64,000 nucleotides of DNA from SABY01 sp964593705 (GCA_964593705.1 CAZQIV010000001.1:186001-250000), one strand, 5' to 3'. Positions 1-10,159 are shown, numbered from the stretch's first letter. Notes: generated by a model not told the origin, from the sequence alone. Translations and numbers: made by a program.

Positions 1-1855
1 AGATTTCTCCTGTCCCACCAACATTGGTCAGATCAAATCTTTCATCTGGTGGGTTGCAACATTCGAATTCAAAGTCCTGGTTCCAATCAACCCAGGCGCT
101 AACTTGATCAAGTACATATGGATTACCGTTAGTTACGGTAATCTCTTTGGAAGTCCCAACGCTGATTGTTGCGAACATAGAGGTGTAATCAGCAACGTCA
201 CCCTGCCATCCACTTGAATTATTTATTTCACCGATCAGTACATTGGCGATGTATTCGTTTTCAGTATTGGTTGAAGCATAACAATATGACTGAAAGTAGT
301 TGGTAACACTTATGCTATTGCAATCATTAGCGGGAACTTCATCACCGGACAAATTGGTGCAGATATTAAACTGGTAAGTATGGCCTACCGTACCAAGGTT
401 TACGGTTTCCGGGAAGGTGTAATCAACACTTTCCCTGCTGAGGACAGGGCCTTCAATAATTCCGGTAACTTGCTCCCCACCATCAACAGTATAAAAAACG
501 GGGATATCGCTTTGGGGTACAAAACCATAGTTCTTAACCCTGGTTTTCACATTTTCATCACCCAGGTAAATACCTGATGTTGGATATTGAATATAGGTAA
601 CACCAACGTCATAATCGGGTTGTGGAACAACTGTAATTGTATAATCCTCAGTTTCGCCAAAATAAGAATTTTCACAAGGGATGGGATCGCCACCACGGAG
701 CAGCCTAACCCTCAAACGATAGTCACCGGGAGGTTGATCAACAGGAACTGTTATCGTACCATTAAAAAAATTGTCGGTTGCAAATAGTTCAGAAGATGAG
801 TCAAAGGAAAAGTCCTTGTTCCAGTCAATCCATATCCAAACTTTGTTTGTGGAAGAATAGCTTTGAACACCTACGTAAATGTTCTCTGTCGCGCCATCTT
901 CAATAATTGTTGTCATGGATGTGTAATCGGCAACGGTGTCCTGCCAATCGCTTGAGTTGCTGATGTCGCCAATGACAACATAGTCGATGTAATCCAAACT
1001 AACCTTAGCATAAGGCATACAATATGCTGGGAGTTCGTTGGTAATATCAGGGTTTTTGCAATTGTTGCCTTCAAGTTCATTATTTTCCGGGCCGGTGCAT
1101 ATTGCAATTGAATAGGTTTCACCAGGATTACTCAAATCAACTGTTTCGGCAAAAGTATAATCTATTGATTCACCACTGGCCAATGGGCCATCAATCATTT
1201 CCCAGACTTCTGAGCCGCCATTTACTGAATAGGAAACCGGAATATAGCTCTCTGTAGAACTGCCATAGTTTTTCACCCTTACGGTTACTTGTTCTTCACC
1301 AAGATTGGTGCCCGAAACAGGCGACAGAACCGATTGCACACCAAGGTCATGTGTGCTTTGATCAATGATTGTAATGGTATAATCTTCAATTTCACCCCAT
1401 GCGTGCGATCCACATGGTTCTGGTAAGACATCATAGTTTATCCTCACTCTCATTCTGTATTCATTACAAATAACAGTTTCCGGAATAGAGATATCTCCGG
1501 TAAACAACTGGCCGGAACCAATTGTGTCGTTTAATATGTATTGCTCATCACCAGTCCCAAATCCAAGATCCTGGTTCCAATCAACCCAAACGATAACTTT
1601 ATCCAGCGCCCAGGGATTGCCGTTAGCAATAGTAATTGGCTCGGAACTTCCGGCAACCAGTGGATTATAAATTGAAGTATAATCAGCACAGGCAACCTGC
1701 CATCCGCTGTAGTTTTCAACCGATCCAAAATTTACTCCGCTGATAAATTCGCCATCATAAGCTGTATTTGCAAAACACCATACACGTGGTGCATTGGTTA
1801 CACTGGCGATTTTGCAATTATTCCCTTCAAACTCATCATCCCCAAGAGTGGTACA
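1..1855 (-). CDS. GEVED-domain surface protein, C-terminal part (partial, frame-shifted from its N-terminal part)
   Basis: This minus-strand frame is open from about 1855 to the window edge, so the gene continues beyond base 1. It encodes at least three tandem copies of a module of about 200 residues. Each copy holds a GEVED-type domain (W-V-D-W-N-Q-D near its centre, then Y-R-M-R-V-R, then a GEIEDYTI-type end) followed by a CARDB-like beta domain (DLGVQSVLSP, NLGEEQVTVRVKNYG). Such modules occur in secreted Bacteroidota adhesins and enzymes, often with a T9SS sorting domain at the end, which would lie outside this window. The reading begins CTTLGDDEFEGNNCK, which matches the repeat partners CTGPENNELEGNNCK and CTNLSGDEVPANDC. 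It is therefore the direct continuation of the upstream protein in another frame. The ligand is unknown. Confidence 0.75.
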
Positions 1856-2996
1856 CATTGATAATATAGGTTTGCCCAACATTGCTCAAATCCAGTATCG
1901 TTGGTACGTAAAAGTTTTTGGATTCACCACTTTGCAGTGTGTCTGAAATAACAAAGTTAAACGGGATTCCATTATCCAAAATAAGCTCAACCGGAATGTT
2001 GTCCTGAACTGATGTTCCATAGTTTTTAATCCGGATAATCATATTTTCCTCACTACCCAGGTTATAGTCCGACTCAGGCTGTACTATAGCCTGAACCCCG
2101 ACATCATTTGCCGCACCAGGACTGCCCTCAGATAGATAGCCCGCAAGGTTCCAGTTATAATCAAACCCGAAACCGGAAAAGTTGATCCAGCTAAATCCCG
2201 CAAAATTAATCAGATCGCCAAATCCTGATACTGCCGGTCCAGCATCCATTCCAAGTGGTGTTTCACCGGCGATGTGAGTTATTTCAAAAGCTATCCAGAG
2301 GTCGTTACCCGTGATTTCAACATCGGCTGAAAGGGTAAATAAGTTCCACGTTAAGCTATCAGGAAAAACCAATTCTTCATAAAGGATCAAACCCGGTTCA
2401 TCAGGAGTTCCTTCATCATATATTTTTAACTTACATGGTACAGGTATGTCATGCGTGTAAAATTCGATTTGTGAGAGTAACATCCCTGCATACTGCTGCA
2501 TGATTGTGTCGGGAAAATATGCCGCAATTTCATATACACCACCAAGTAAACGGCCCCAGGAACTAATATTCACACCATCATCATATCTTATTGATACTTC
2601 ATCAAGCTGATTTGGGGAGGCCCCACCATAAATTGTATCAACAGAAAAATCGAAGTCCGTCAGTTGTTTTTTAAATTTCCCATCAGCAATATCCAAGTTC
2701 TTATGTATGTTTTCCGGGAGGCTATCAGGATTAACTGAAACAAAGAAAGTAATTGCAGACGGGCTGGTGTTAGTTACAGTGAAATCTTTGACAGTAACTT
2801 TGGGCGGATCATAGTGATTCTCTGTCCAGGAGGCTGGACAGACACTTAAAATTGTATCGCTCGGCCTTACCTGATCAGGGAAAAATGCGATTTTCTGAAG
2901 ATTGCCTATTAACTCAGCCTGATGCGTATGTTGTGCGCAAACACCAACAACCCATAGAATTTGATTCAAGAGTATAAAATATTTGATTACTTTCAT
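1836..2996 (-). CDS. Secreted surface protein, N-terminal part (CARDB-like repeats; frameshifted at its 3' end)
   Basis: The 386-residue product starts with a signal peptide (MKVIKYFILLNQILWVVGVCAQ). Residues about 60-290 form a beta-rich region of the kind found at the start of Bacteroidota surface proteins. Residues about 295-383 form a CARDB-like domain (NDVGVQAIVQPESDYNLGSEENMIIRIKNYG). The frame ends abruptly at YIINVYHSWG, whereas the same point in the downstream repeats reads YSIAIC-TGPENNELEGNNCK. Adding two bases to the GTGT tract at 1853-1856 restores YIINVC-TTLGDDEFEGNNCK, so this and the 1-1855 frame are one gene. A TATCTTTG promoter element lies about 60 bases upstream. Function is unknown; probably an exported adhesin-like protein. 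Confidence 0.75.
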   Translation of the reverse strand: MKVIKYFILLNQILWVVGVCAQHTHQAELIGNLQKIAFFPDQVRPSDTILSVCPASWTENHYDPPKVTVKDFTVTNTSPSAITFFVSVNPDSLPENIHKNLDIADGKFKKQLTDFDFSVDTIYGGASPNQLDEVSIRYDDGVNISSWGRLLGGVYEIAAYFPDTIMQQYAGMLLSQIEFYTHDIPVPCKLKIYDEGTPDEPGLILYEELVFPDSLTWNLFTLSADVEITGNDLWIAFEITHIAGETPLGMDAGPAVSGFGDLINFAGFSWINFSGFGFDYNWNLAGYLSEGSPGAANDVGVQAIVQPESDYNLGSEENMIIRIKNYGTSVQDNIPVELILDNGIPFNFVISDTLQSGESKNFYVPTILDLSNVGQTYIINVYHSWG

Positions 2997-3056
2997 GGAT
3001 TAAGGTTTTAGTTTTCTGAAAATAATTAAAATCTGTTTATTCCAAATGAACATCAA

Positions 3057-3064
3057 CAAAGATA
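3057..3064 (-). promoter_or_regulatory. Putative -7 promoter element TATCTTTG
   Basis: It matches the Bacteroidota -7 consensus TAnnTTTG on the minus strand, about 60 bases before the ATG at 2996. No clear -33 TTTG was found. Confidence 0.45.
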
Positions 3065-3090
3065 AGCAATGTTCATAGAAACATCAATAA

Positions 3091-3123
3091 AAACAAAAAA
3101 GCCACCCCAAAACGGGATGGCTT
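3091..3123 (-). terminator. Rho-independent terminator of gdhA
   Basis: On the minus strand the sequence is AAGCCATCCC, a short loop, GGGGTGGCTT, then a T-rich tract. It lies about 100 bases after the gdhA stop and ahead of the surface-protein promoter. Confidence 0.8.
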
Positions 3124-3224
3124 AGTATGGATTTCTCGAAAAATCAATTTGAATTTTAGATAAAAGGTAATCAATTTGAGATCAAATAATCCAACCTCTA
3201 ATCTCTAAAATCTAACCTCTAAAA

Positions 3225-4577
3225 TTAAACAAGTCCCTGATCAAGCATTGCATCAGCAACTTTAACAAAGCCACCAATGTTGGCGCCTGATACATAGTCA
3301 ACGGTTCCATCATCTCTCTTACCATATTTCACACAGTTGGCGTGAATGTCTTTCATAATTTGGAGTAATCTTCCATCAACTTCTTCGCGTGTCCATGACA
3401 AGCGCAGTGAGTTTTGCGACATTTCTAAACCTGAAACGGCAACCCCACCTGCATTGGCAGCTTTACCGGGGCCGTAAAGTATTTTTGCTTCCTGATATAC
3501 AGCAATGGCTTCGGGAGTTGAAGGCATGTTGGCGCCTTCCGCAACTACATAACATCCGTTGGCAACGAGTGATTTTGCTTCGTCTTCGTTTACTTCGTTT
3601 TGTGTAGCATTTGGCATGGCTACATCACACTTAACGTCCCAGGGTCTTAAGCCTTCGTGATATTCGCAATCGAATTTCTCAGCATATTCTTTAATACGGC
3701 CGCGCTTCACATTCTTCAGCCACATAATCCATTTTAGTTTTTCAGCATCTATTCCTTTAGGATCATAAATAAATCCGCTTGAGTCGGAGAGGGTAACAAC
3801 TTTTCCACCCAGATCAGTAACTTTTTGGCAGGCATATTGGGCAACGTTACCTGAACCTGAAATGGCTACAGCTTTGCCTTTTAATGATTCGCCACGTGTT
3901 TTCAGCATTTCCTGGGCAAAATAGGTAGCGCCATACCCTGTGGCTTCCGGACGAATGAGTGATCCACCCCAGCCAAGTCCTTTACCTGTCAATATGCCTG
4001 TAAATTCATTCCTGAGCCTTTTGTACTGGCCAAATAAGAAACCGATTTCACGACCACCAACGCCAATATCTCCGGCGGGTACGTCAGTGTTTGGTCCAAT
4101 ATGTTTCGAAAGTTCTGTCATCAAGCTTTGGCAGAATTTCATCACTTCATTGTCTGATTTTCCTTTGGGGTCGAAATCCGAACCACCTTTACCACCGCCC
4201 ATAGGCAAAGTGGTGAGTGAGTTTTTCAATACCTGCTCGAAGGCCAAAAATTTGAGGATGCCGAGGTTAACTGTCGGGTGGAAACGCATTCCGCCTTTGT
4301 AAGGGCCAATAGCGCTGTTCATTTCGATGCGGAAACCTTTGTTGATTTGTACTTCGCCTTTATCGTCGAGCCACGGAATACGGAACAGAATCACTCTTTC
4401 GGGTTCAACCAGTCGTTCAAGAATTTTTGCTTCTTTATACTTTGGGTTTTCTTCGATGTATGGAATCAGTGTTTCCACAACCTCATGAACTGCCTGATGG
4501 AATTCAACTTCACTTGGGTTTTTGGCAATAACTTTTGCCATGAAATCATTTACTTGTTGATCAAATACGTTTGCCAT
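3225..4577 (-). CDS. gdhA: NADP-type glutamate dehydrogenase
   Basis: It catalyses the reversible reductive amination of 2-oxoglutarate to glutamate, a central step of ammonium assimilation in the cytoplasm. The 450-residue length is normal for the hexameric bacterial enzyme. The substrate-binding region reads KNSLTTLPMGGGKGGSDFDP, where the lysine of GGGKGG and the downstream P-A-G-D-I-G-V-G-G motif carry the catalytic residues. A Rossmann dinucleotide fold starts at AISGSGNVAQYACQK (residues about 238-252), and the C-terminal helix region contains GANIGGFVKVADAM. The start at ATG 4577 gives the usual ANVFDQQVNDFMAKV N-terminus. It is a single transcription unit with its own terminator at 3091-3123. 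NADPH preference is inferred from overall similarity to the GdhA group. Confidence 0.97.
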   Translation of the reverse strand: MANVFDQQVNDFMAKVIAKNPSEVEFHQAVHEVVETLIPYIEENPKYKEAKILERLVEPERVILFRIPWLDDKGEVQINKGFRIEMNSAIGPYKGGMRFHPTVNLGILKFLAFEQVLKNSLTTLPMGGGKGGSDFDPKGKSDNEVMKFCQSLMTELSKHIGPNTDVPAGDIGVGGREIGFLFGQYKRLRNEFTGILTGKGLGWGGSLIRPEATGYGATYFAQEMLKTRGESLKGKAVAISGSGNVAQYACQKVTDLGGKVVTLSDSSGFIYDPKGIDAEKLKWIMWLKNVKRGRIKEYAEKFDCEYHEGLRPWDVKCDVAMPNATQNEVNEDEAKSLVANGCYVVAEGANMPSTPEAIAVYQEAKILYGPGKAANAGGVAVSGLEMSQNSLRLSWTREEVDGRLLQIMKDIHANCVKYGKRDDGTVDYVSGANIGGFVKVADAMLDQGLV

Positions 4578-4839
4578 AATTTTAAATTTTTGTTTATTAA
4601 AATGGTGTAATTACTTCGTGCGTCAATGATAATTCTTTTCTGTTAATTGACTAACAATAGATGGCTAATTGTTAGGATTTGGATATAAAAATCCGTAAAT
4701 CACGCAAAAGCATTGAGGGAATTTCGGATGGTTATTCAAAATATTAATTGAATCAAAATTGGTTTTGTCAAAGCATGAGAAGGATGTTATGATATAGATT
4801 TCTCCTTCCAAAAATTTCACAAGCTCAAATTTTTCCAGT

Positions 4840-5000
4840 CGAAATGACAAGGCTAAACCTTGGATAGGTGAGAGAATAGCATTATTACCCTTTCATTTCG
4901 AGTTCCAAGCCCCTGAAAAAAGGGCCTCAAAGTGAAATGACAAGTTCAAATAGTTGTCATCAGTCTCCGCCAAATGGCGGAGAGAAATCTATTAACAATA
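4840..5000. repeat. Dispersed short palindromes in the gdhA upstream gap
   Basis: The gap 4578-5065 holds no credible gene. It carries fragments such as TCGAAATGACAAGG (4838-4851), CATTTCGAGTTCCAAGCCCC and GTGAAATGACAAG, and the perfect palindrome CTCCGCCAAATGGCGGAG at 4965-4982. The same GCCATTTGGC core appears near 36635, and a related one (GCCAGCTGGC) near 55287. The gdhA promoter must lie in its right part, but no TAnnTTTG was recognised. Confidence 0.6.
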
Positions 5001-5065
5001 TCTCATCAGAAAGAAAAAATATGGTGTATTTGATAATACCTTTCCATGAAATTCGCGGTAGTACT

Positions 5066-5803
5066 TTACTGTTTAACTGCTTTAACTATGAGGGTTTCTC
5101 CAAAAAGTAAATTTCTTGAAAACATTTTCCTGAAAACACTTTTATTAATTTCTGAAGTGCCTTCTTTTTTACCTGTTCGGCTATAAACCCATAAGGTGGA
5201 AATGTAAATGAACGGTAGAAAAAAGGAGAAAATTAAACTAACCGGTTTTATTCTGTTTGTGCTCACTTTAGTTATTTTAAATCCGTTGGTGTGAAGCATG
5301 TACCTCATTTCAGGGAATGAAATCATGCCAATATGATGCAGAGGATTGGGGTTATTTTCATCCAATGGTGAGTTACATTTGTGATGATGACCCGTCATAA
5401 ACCATTTCCAACGCGACCTTAAGCTGCTAATATTCGGGGTTGAAAGGATAAACTCCCCTTTATTCTTTAGCACCCTGTTTACTTCGCCTACAAAATCAAA
5501 TTGCCTGTTAATATGCTCTATCCCATCAATACAAACCACCATATTACACGAATTATCAGGGAGTGGCAGTGTTTTGGTCATATCCCCTTTTATAAAATTA
5601 TCGTGTTTTATCTGTAAAATATTCTCGATATCTATCGCGATTATTTTTTCAAATCCGGCATCCTTTAATCTTTGAACAAACGCCCCACTTCCCGAAGGAA
5701 TATCAGCAACAGTTTTGCTTGTGTCCTTTGCAATTAATCCAAATACTACTTCATGCGTATTTTTGGAAGTGTTTATACTTATGCCTTTATAGTTTCTTCT
5801 CAT
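5066..5803 (-). CDS. Class I SAM-dependent methyltransferase
   Basis: The 245-residue protein has a Rossmann-type methyltransferase fold. Motif I is VADIPSGSGAFVQRL (residues about 32-46), the acidic motif II is IIAIDIEN, and the later motif is MVVCIDGIEHINRQFDF, followed by VLKNKGEFILSTPN. This is the Methyltransf_11 pattern. A hydrophobic stretch near residues 190-205 (LIFSFFLPFIYISTLWVY) suggests membrane contact. It is the last gene of a minus-strand run and overlaps the MutS-like gene by 4 bases. Company with lipid-kinase and O-antigen-ligase genes suggests an envelope small molecule or lipid as substrate, but the substrate cannot be read from the sequence. Confidence 0.8.
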   Translation of the reverse strand: MRRNYKGISINTSKNTHEVVFGLIAKDTSKTVADIPSGSGAFVQRLKDAGFEKIIAIDIENILQIKHDNFIKGDMTKTLPLPDNSCNMVVCIDGIEHINRQFDFVGEVNRVLKNKGEFILSTPNISSLRSRWKWFMTGHHHKCNSPLDENNPNPLHHIGMISFPEMRYMLHTNGFKITKVSTNRIKPVSLIFSFFLPFIYISTLWVYSRTGKKEGTSEINKSVFRKMFSRNLLFGETLIVKAVKQ

Positions 5804-7596
5804 ATAGTTATCCCCATTTTTTTCATCAGGAAGGTGGCATTGAGGTTTTGTGAAATCCCGTCTTTAAGCTTGTAATCAAAATCCAGTTCGTCATTTTTAA
5901 TTTCTACTTCAAATCTTTTATTGCTGATATTTTCGGGATATTCTTTGATGAGTTCGCCAAGCGTTAGATCGTGGGTGGCAATGAGGCCCGATGAATCAAA
6001 GCGGATGAGTTGCTTTAGTAAAGCTTTCGAACCTTCCTGTTTGTCTTTGGAGTTGGTGCCTTTTAAAATCTCATCAAGGATAATAAAAAGCTTTTGGCCT
6101 GAATCGAGTGTGTCAATAATTAATTTGAGCCTTTTTAATTCGGCAAAAAAGTACGATTCGCTTTCAAGTAAGTTATCGCGTGTGCGGATGCTTGTAAAAA
6201 TTTCGGCAGGTGAAAAGACAAATTTTTTCGCACACACAGGTGCGCCGGTCATGGCCAGGATAAAATTAACGGCTACCGTTCTAAGGTAGGTGCTTTTGCC
6301 GGCCATGTTGGCCCCGGTAACAATAATAAAATTTTTCCATCCGTCAAACGAAATGGGGTTATCAACCCTTGTTTTGCTTTTGAGAAGCGGGTGGCCACAA
6401 TCCTCAGCCTGAAGCATGAATTGTTCTTCAACAGGTTCGGGCATTATAAAATCAGGGTGATTGTATCCAAAACAAGCAAGGCTGCTGATGGCATCAAAAT
6501 AAGCCATAATCTCAAACCATTCCGCCACATCCTCTTTATATGTTGATCTCCATGACTCCAATCGCCGGGCCTGGAGTATGTCCCAAAGCATAAAATAATT
6601 CAATATTACCCACGCAAAAATATTTAGCCTGCTGTCGAAGGCATGAATTATTTTGGACAGCTTTTTCAATGCATCGCCCGATTTGTGTTCTTTTGTCAAT
6701 GATTCTTTTTTACGGATGAGGGTTTCCGATTCAAAATTTTCATCTTCAATCTCATGGATGAGTCGGCCATATTTTTCAAGCAATTCTGCCTTTTTACTCA
6801 GCAATTCATGGTTTCTCATAACCGATTTTGCGCGACCGAAAGCAATGCCCAAAGGGACAATAAGATAAAGTGTAAAAGTTTGAAAACTAATGTTGCCGAG
6901 TATGAGTAATGTAATAACGAGGGTACTGAGCGCCGGTATTATCCAGAGTAAAACAAGGTAAATTTTGCTATTAAATTCTGCCGGCATTTTCATCCATTCC
7001 AATATTCCTGATTTATCTTCTTCGCTATCGTGAAGCCATATACCAATGGATTGAAACTTTTGGCGCCAGCTTATCCTGTTTTTTAAATCACAAATAGCTT
7101 CTTGCCTGCGTTTAATTTCATCGTTTTGTTTTTCGGGTGCGGAGAACCATGAGCTCAACCTGATTTTCCCAATCGTGGTTGAAGTACGGTTGATGTATTG
7201 AAATACAGAGCCTTTTCCGAAAATGTCGAGATCGGCTGTAAAAGGATGGTCAGCCTGAAGAAATTCGGAACCATCATCAAAGCCACTATAATCGCCGCCA
7301 ATGGCCTTTAGTTCATTCTCGTTAATGAGGAGCAGGCGTGCAATTTCATCTCTAAGTTTATGTAAGTTGGCATGCCAAACTACAATGCCAATAAATAGTG
7401 TAACAAAAACGAAAGACACAAGCACAACAATGCCGGCCGTGTATAGCGATGAAATATACAAAGCAACAACGCCGGCCAGGAAAACCAGGATTCTAAGCAG
7501 GCCGACCCTGACTATTTTTTTTTGAGTTTTTTGATGTTCAGCATCATATTTTGTTCTGAGGTTTTCGTAAACACTTAATGGAGTTTCGTGGCTCAT
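5800..7596 (-). CDS. Membrane-anchored MutS-family ATPase
   Basis: The C-terminal 200 residues carry the MutS ATPase core: Walker A TGANMAGKSTYLRTVAVNF (residues about 430-448), Walker B FIILDEILKGTNSKDKQEGS, and the switch region SGLIATHDLTLGEL. The N-terminal mismatch-recognition domain is absent. Instead there are two hydrophobic helices at residues about 28-75 and two more at about 213-252, followed by a MutS III-like lever region. The 598-residue size fits the membrane MutS-related group seen in Bacteroidota rather than MutS (about 850) or MutS2 with its Smr domain. It overlaps both neighbours by 4 bases, so it is translationally coupled. A role in mismatch repair is not supported by the domain content. 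The function is unknown. Confidence 0.85.
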   Translation of the reverse strand: MSHETPLSVYENLRTKYDAEHQKTQKKIVRVGLLRILVFLAGVVALYISSLYTAGIVVLVSFVFVTLFIGIVVWHANLHKLRDEIARLLLINENELKAIGGDYSGFDDGSEFLQADHPFTADLDIFGKGSVFQYINRTSTTIGKIRLSSWFSAPEKQNDEIKRRQEAICDLKNRISWRQKFQSIGIWLHDSEEDKSGILEWMKMPAEFNSKIYLVLLWIIPALSTLVITLLILGNISFQTFTLYLIVPLGIAFGRAKSVMRNHELLSKKAELLEKYGRLIHEIEDENFESETLIRKKESLTKEHKSGDALKKLSKIIHAFDSRLNIFAWVILNYFMLWDILQARRLESWRSTYKEDVAEWFEIMAYFDAISSLACFGYNHPDFIMPEPVEEQFMLQAEDCGHPLLKSKTRVDNPISFDGWKNFIIVTGANMAGKSTYLRTVAVNFILAMTGAPVCAKKFVFSPAEIFTSIRTRDNLLESESYFFAELKRLKLIIDTLDSGQKLFIILDEILKGTNSKDKQEGSKALLKQLIRFDSSGLIATHDLTLGELIKEYPENISNKRFEVEIKNDELDFDYKLKDGISQNLNATFLMKKMGITI

Positions 7597-8546
7597 GGTT
7601 TTTTATTGATGATTGTTGTTAATGCTTTAGAAATAATGTTTACATCGAAAGGGGATTCCCCGAGACTTTCACCATCGGCTTCCATCATAAATTCTTTGCG
7701 CCGGCATTGAATTCTGATGTTTTGTGCCCTGAACGTTGCAACTTTCGGGTGTTTGATAAAAGTTCCGGTATAAAGATTTCGCAATTGTGCCAACAAAGCC
7801 CCAAGGCCAATTTTTTTTATCAGGGTCATATCCAAAAGCCCATCGTCAGGAATTGCATTGGGGAGTTGCATCATGCCTCCGCCGTTGAATTTGCAAATTC
7901 CAACACTCATGCTAAAAGTATTAAAGCTGAACTTTTTTCCGTCAACCGAAATATCGGTAATTGCCGGTTTGTACTCGAACAATCCTGCAAAGAGGTTATA
8001 AAAATAGGATAGGGCATTGCTTTTTCCTTCGGCTTTTTGCTTGTTGGTTTTTTGTGCGACCAGTGCATCAAAGCCCATCCCGGCAATGTTTACAAAATAC
8101 CTGATCTTCATCTCACCTCCTTCAAAATAGCTGATTTTGCCAACATCCTGAACAAAAGTGTTTCCTTTAATTATTACATTGATGGCCTTTTGATAGTCGG
8201 CCGGGATTTCAAACATTCGTCCCCAGTCGTTGCCTGTGCCAACCGGGACAACGCCAATTTTTAATTCCTGAACATCTACTTCCTGCTGCATAAAAAACCC
8301 GTTGACCACCTCGTTGAATGTGCCATCTCCGCCAACGGCAATAAAATCTCTGTAACCGGCCGCAATTGCTTTTTTGGTGATGTCGATGGCGTGACGAGCA
8401 TATTCGCTAAAGGCAAAGTCGAAATCAAGGCCTGATGTATCAAGCATTTTATGAATCCTGTCCCAATCCTTTTTTATCTTTCTGTTTCCTGCATTGGGAT
8501 TTACCACAACATACCATTTGTTTTTGATGCTTGATTTTTCAACCAT
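7593..8546 (-). CDS. Diacylglycerol/sphingolipid kinase-like protein (YegS family)
   Basis: The 317-residue protein is a DAGK_cat-type lipid kinase. VVVNPNAGNRKIKKDW at residues about 12-27 is the nucleotide-binding start, FIAVGGDGTFNEVVNG holds the GGDGT signature, and VGTGNDWGR follows. The C-terminal half contains the second beta-sandwich with MEADGE. Such enzymes phosphorylate diacylglycerol or related lipids at the inner membrane. The start at 8546 overlaps the O-antigen ligase gene by 8 bases, and its end overlaps the MutS-like gene by 4. The tight order suggests a co-translated envelope operon. The lipid substrate is not determined. Confidence 0.9.
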   Translation of the reverse strand: MVEKSSIKNKWYVVVNPNAGNRKIKKDWDRIHKMLDTSGLDFDFAFSEYARHAIDITKKAIAAGYRDFIAVGGDGTFNEVVNGFFMQQEVDVQELKIGVVPVGTGNDWGRMFEIPADYQKAINVIIKGNTFVQDVGKISYFEGGEMKIRYFVNIAGMGFDALVAQKTNKQKAEGKSNALSYFYNLFAGLFEYKPAITDISVDGKKFSFNTFSMSVGICKFNGGGMMQLPNAIPDDGLLDMTLIKKIGLGALLAQLRNLYTGTFIKHPKVATFRAQNIRIQCRRKEFMMEADGESLGESPFDVNIISKALTTIINKKP

Positions 8547-10134
8547 TATCGTCAGTTTTGTTTTGAGAAAATATTGTCATTTTATTGCTTCTGGCAAAGA
8601 GGAAAAAGACTGTAAAGAAAGTAAAAAAAGTAACCCCTGCCTGATTTTCAATGGTGTCCTCGCTTAGCATCGACAAGGCAAGAATTAAAAAGAATACAAG
8701 GTAAAAGTAGTCATCAAACATCTTAAGGTGATACCCTGGATAAATCAATGCAAACATAAACCAAAGCCATCCGAAAAACCCCAGCGCGGCAAAAATGGCG
8801 AGGTATTGGTTGTGTGCCCGCCAGCGGAATTGGGATTCCAGTTGCGAATTCATCTCAACATACTCATTGGCATAAGCTTCCTTAATATCCCCGGTGCCAG
8901 TTCCAAGCCAGAAATTTTTTTGAATAATGTGCAAACCCGCCCTCCAGAATTCGAGTCGTTGTGCTACTGAATGTCCGCTCATAAAACCTGTTTGCTTGAA
9001 TATCATCATTTCCCAAACAATGGCTCGCATCCGGTTTTGAATGCTTGTTTCGGTAAGTTCGTTAATGTTGGCAATGCCATTTTCGATGTGTCTAATCTCA
9101 TCATCAGTCAAGCCTTGAATAGCTTCGGCATCTTTTCGCAAGCCTTTCGAGCTTAGGTATCTGAGCAAGGTATATCTAATATAATGTCCTGAATTGTCGA
9201 TGCTATCAATTGTGATTGAGCTGCGTTTTCCCCATTCTTCTTTTATTTCTGTCCATTGAATGTACTGCCCAACCCAGTGGCCGTTTTCGATTCCTGTAAT
9301 TGTGCTGTCATGACCATAAAAATTTCCTTTACTGGTTGTTATAACCATGTCTTTATGACGGAAAGGTTCATCGGGCATGGCTTCATCGTAAAGATTTTTG
9401 AGATAAAAAAACAACAGCATCGGGATGGCTACTAAAAATGCAGCAATAGTTATTTTAAGCACTTTTGATTTGGATTTAAAAATGGTAAGCAAGGCAAGCA
9501 AAAATCCCACTATAATCAGGATTGACAAGCCCGTTACCGACTCAAGGATGACTAAAAAAAATACTAACCAAATAATAGTTACAAAAAGTGCAATTTTAAT
9601 TTTTAGATTAAAAAAGCCTGAGCCAAAAATTAAATACAAGCCCGCGAAGATGGCCACGCAAATATTAAGGCTGAACCTGACATGCGACATGAAAAGTGAA
9701 ATATCCCTGATGTCGGCTATTTCTTTAGTCAGTAGTTCATGCATACTGGCTATTGTTCCAAGCACATTGGCTATAATGAAAACAAACATTAAATAATGAA
9801 ATAAGCTACGGTTAACCTTTGGAGAAGTTGAGATAATAATAGGCAATGCAAGCAAAGGAATTTTGGTTCTTAAATCTTTTACAGCATAATCAAAATCGGT
9901 AGTCCAAAGCAGGCCAATAATGTGAAGAATGAAGACCGATACTATTACCATGGCAGCCCTGTTCCTGAAAAACATTTTCCATTTTTGTAAAATCTTCGGA
10001 TCGAGAAGCCAAAGGGCACTTAGGAATAACTGCGACATACTCATCAAAGCCCTCGACAGTGGCAACGCGATCAGCATTGCTGTTAAACCCGCGTAGTAAA
10101 GGTTGGTTCTGTTAATCCAGGATGGTATTGCCAT
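8539..10134 (-). CDS. O-antigen ligase / polymerase family membrane protein (Wzy_C)
   Basis: The 531-residue protein has about ten or more membrane segments, starting at residues 14-32. One large hydrophilic loop (residues about 270-440) ends in the Wzy_C signature region WLGTGTGDIKEAY...FRWRAHNQYLAIFAALG, with the conserved RAHNQYL histidine. Family members join or polymerise surface polysaccharide at the periplasmic face of the inner membrane. The extended loop is longer than usual for WaaL. It is the first gene of the 5.0-10.1 kb operon. A TATCTTTA near-consensus -7 element lies 18-25 bases before the ATG. Confidence 0.85.
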   Translation of the reverse strand: MAIPSWINRTNLYYAGLTAMLIALPLSRALMSMSQLFLSALWLLDPKILQKWKMFFRNRAAMVIVSVFILHIIGLLWTTDFDYAVKDLRTKIPLLALPIIISTSPKVNRSLFHYLMFVFIIANVLGTIASMHELLTKEIADIRDISLFMSHVRFSLNICVAIFAGLYLIFGSGFFNLKIKIALFVTIIWLVFFLVILESVTGLSILIIVGFLLALLTIFKSKSKVLKITIAAFLVAIPMLLFFYLKNLYDEAMPDEPFRHKDMVITTSKGNFYGHDSTITGIENGHWVGQYIQWTEIKEEWGKRSSITIDSIDNSGHYIRYTLLRYLSSKGLRKDAEAIQGLTDDEIRHIENGIANINELTETSIQNRMRAIVWEMMIFKQTGFMSGHSVAQRLEFWRAGLHIIQKNFWLGTGTGDIKEAYANEYVEMNSQLESQFRWRAHNQYLAIFAALGFFGWLWFMFALIYPGYHLKMFDDYFYLVFFLILALSMLSEDTIENQAGVTFFTFFTVFFLFARSNKMTIFSQNKTDDNG

Positions 10135-10151
10135 ACTTTGCTATTATTCCG

Positions 10152-10159
10152 TAAAGATA
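10152..10159 (-). promoter_or_regulatory. Near-consensus -7 element TATCTTTA
   Basis: One mismatch to TAnnTTTG, on the minus strand just upstream of the O-antigen ligase start. It would drive the four-gene operon. Confidence 0.3.

Noticed and set aside
4665..4850. 61-codon minus-strand frame upstream of gdhA
   Set aside because: It overlaps dispersed repeats, has no family resemblance and no promoter element.
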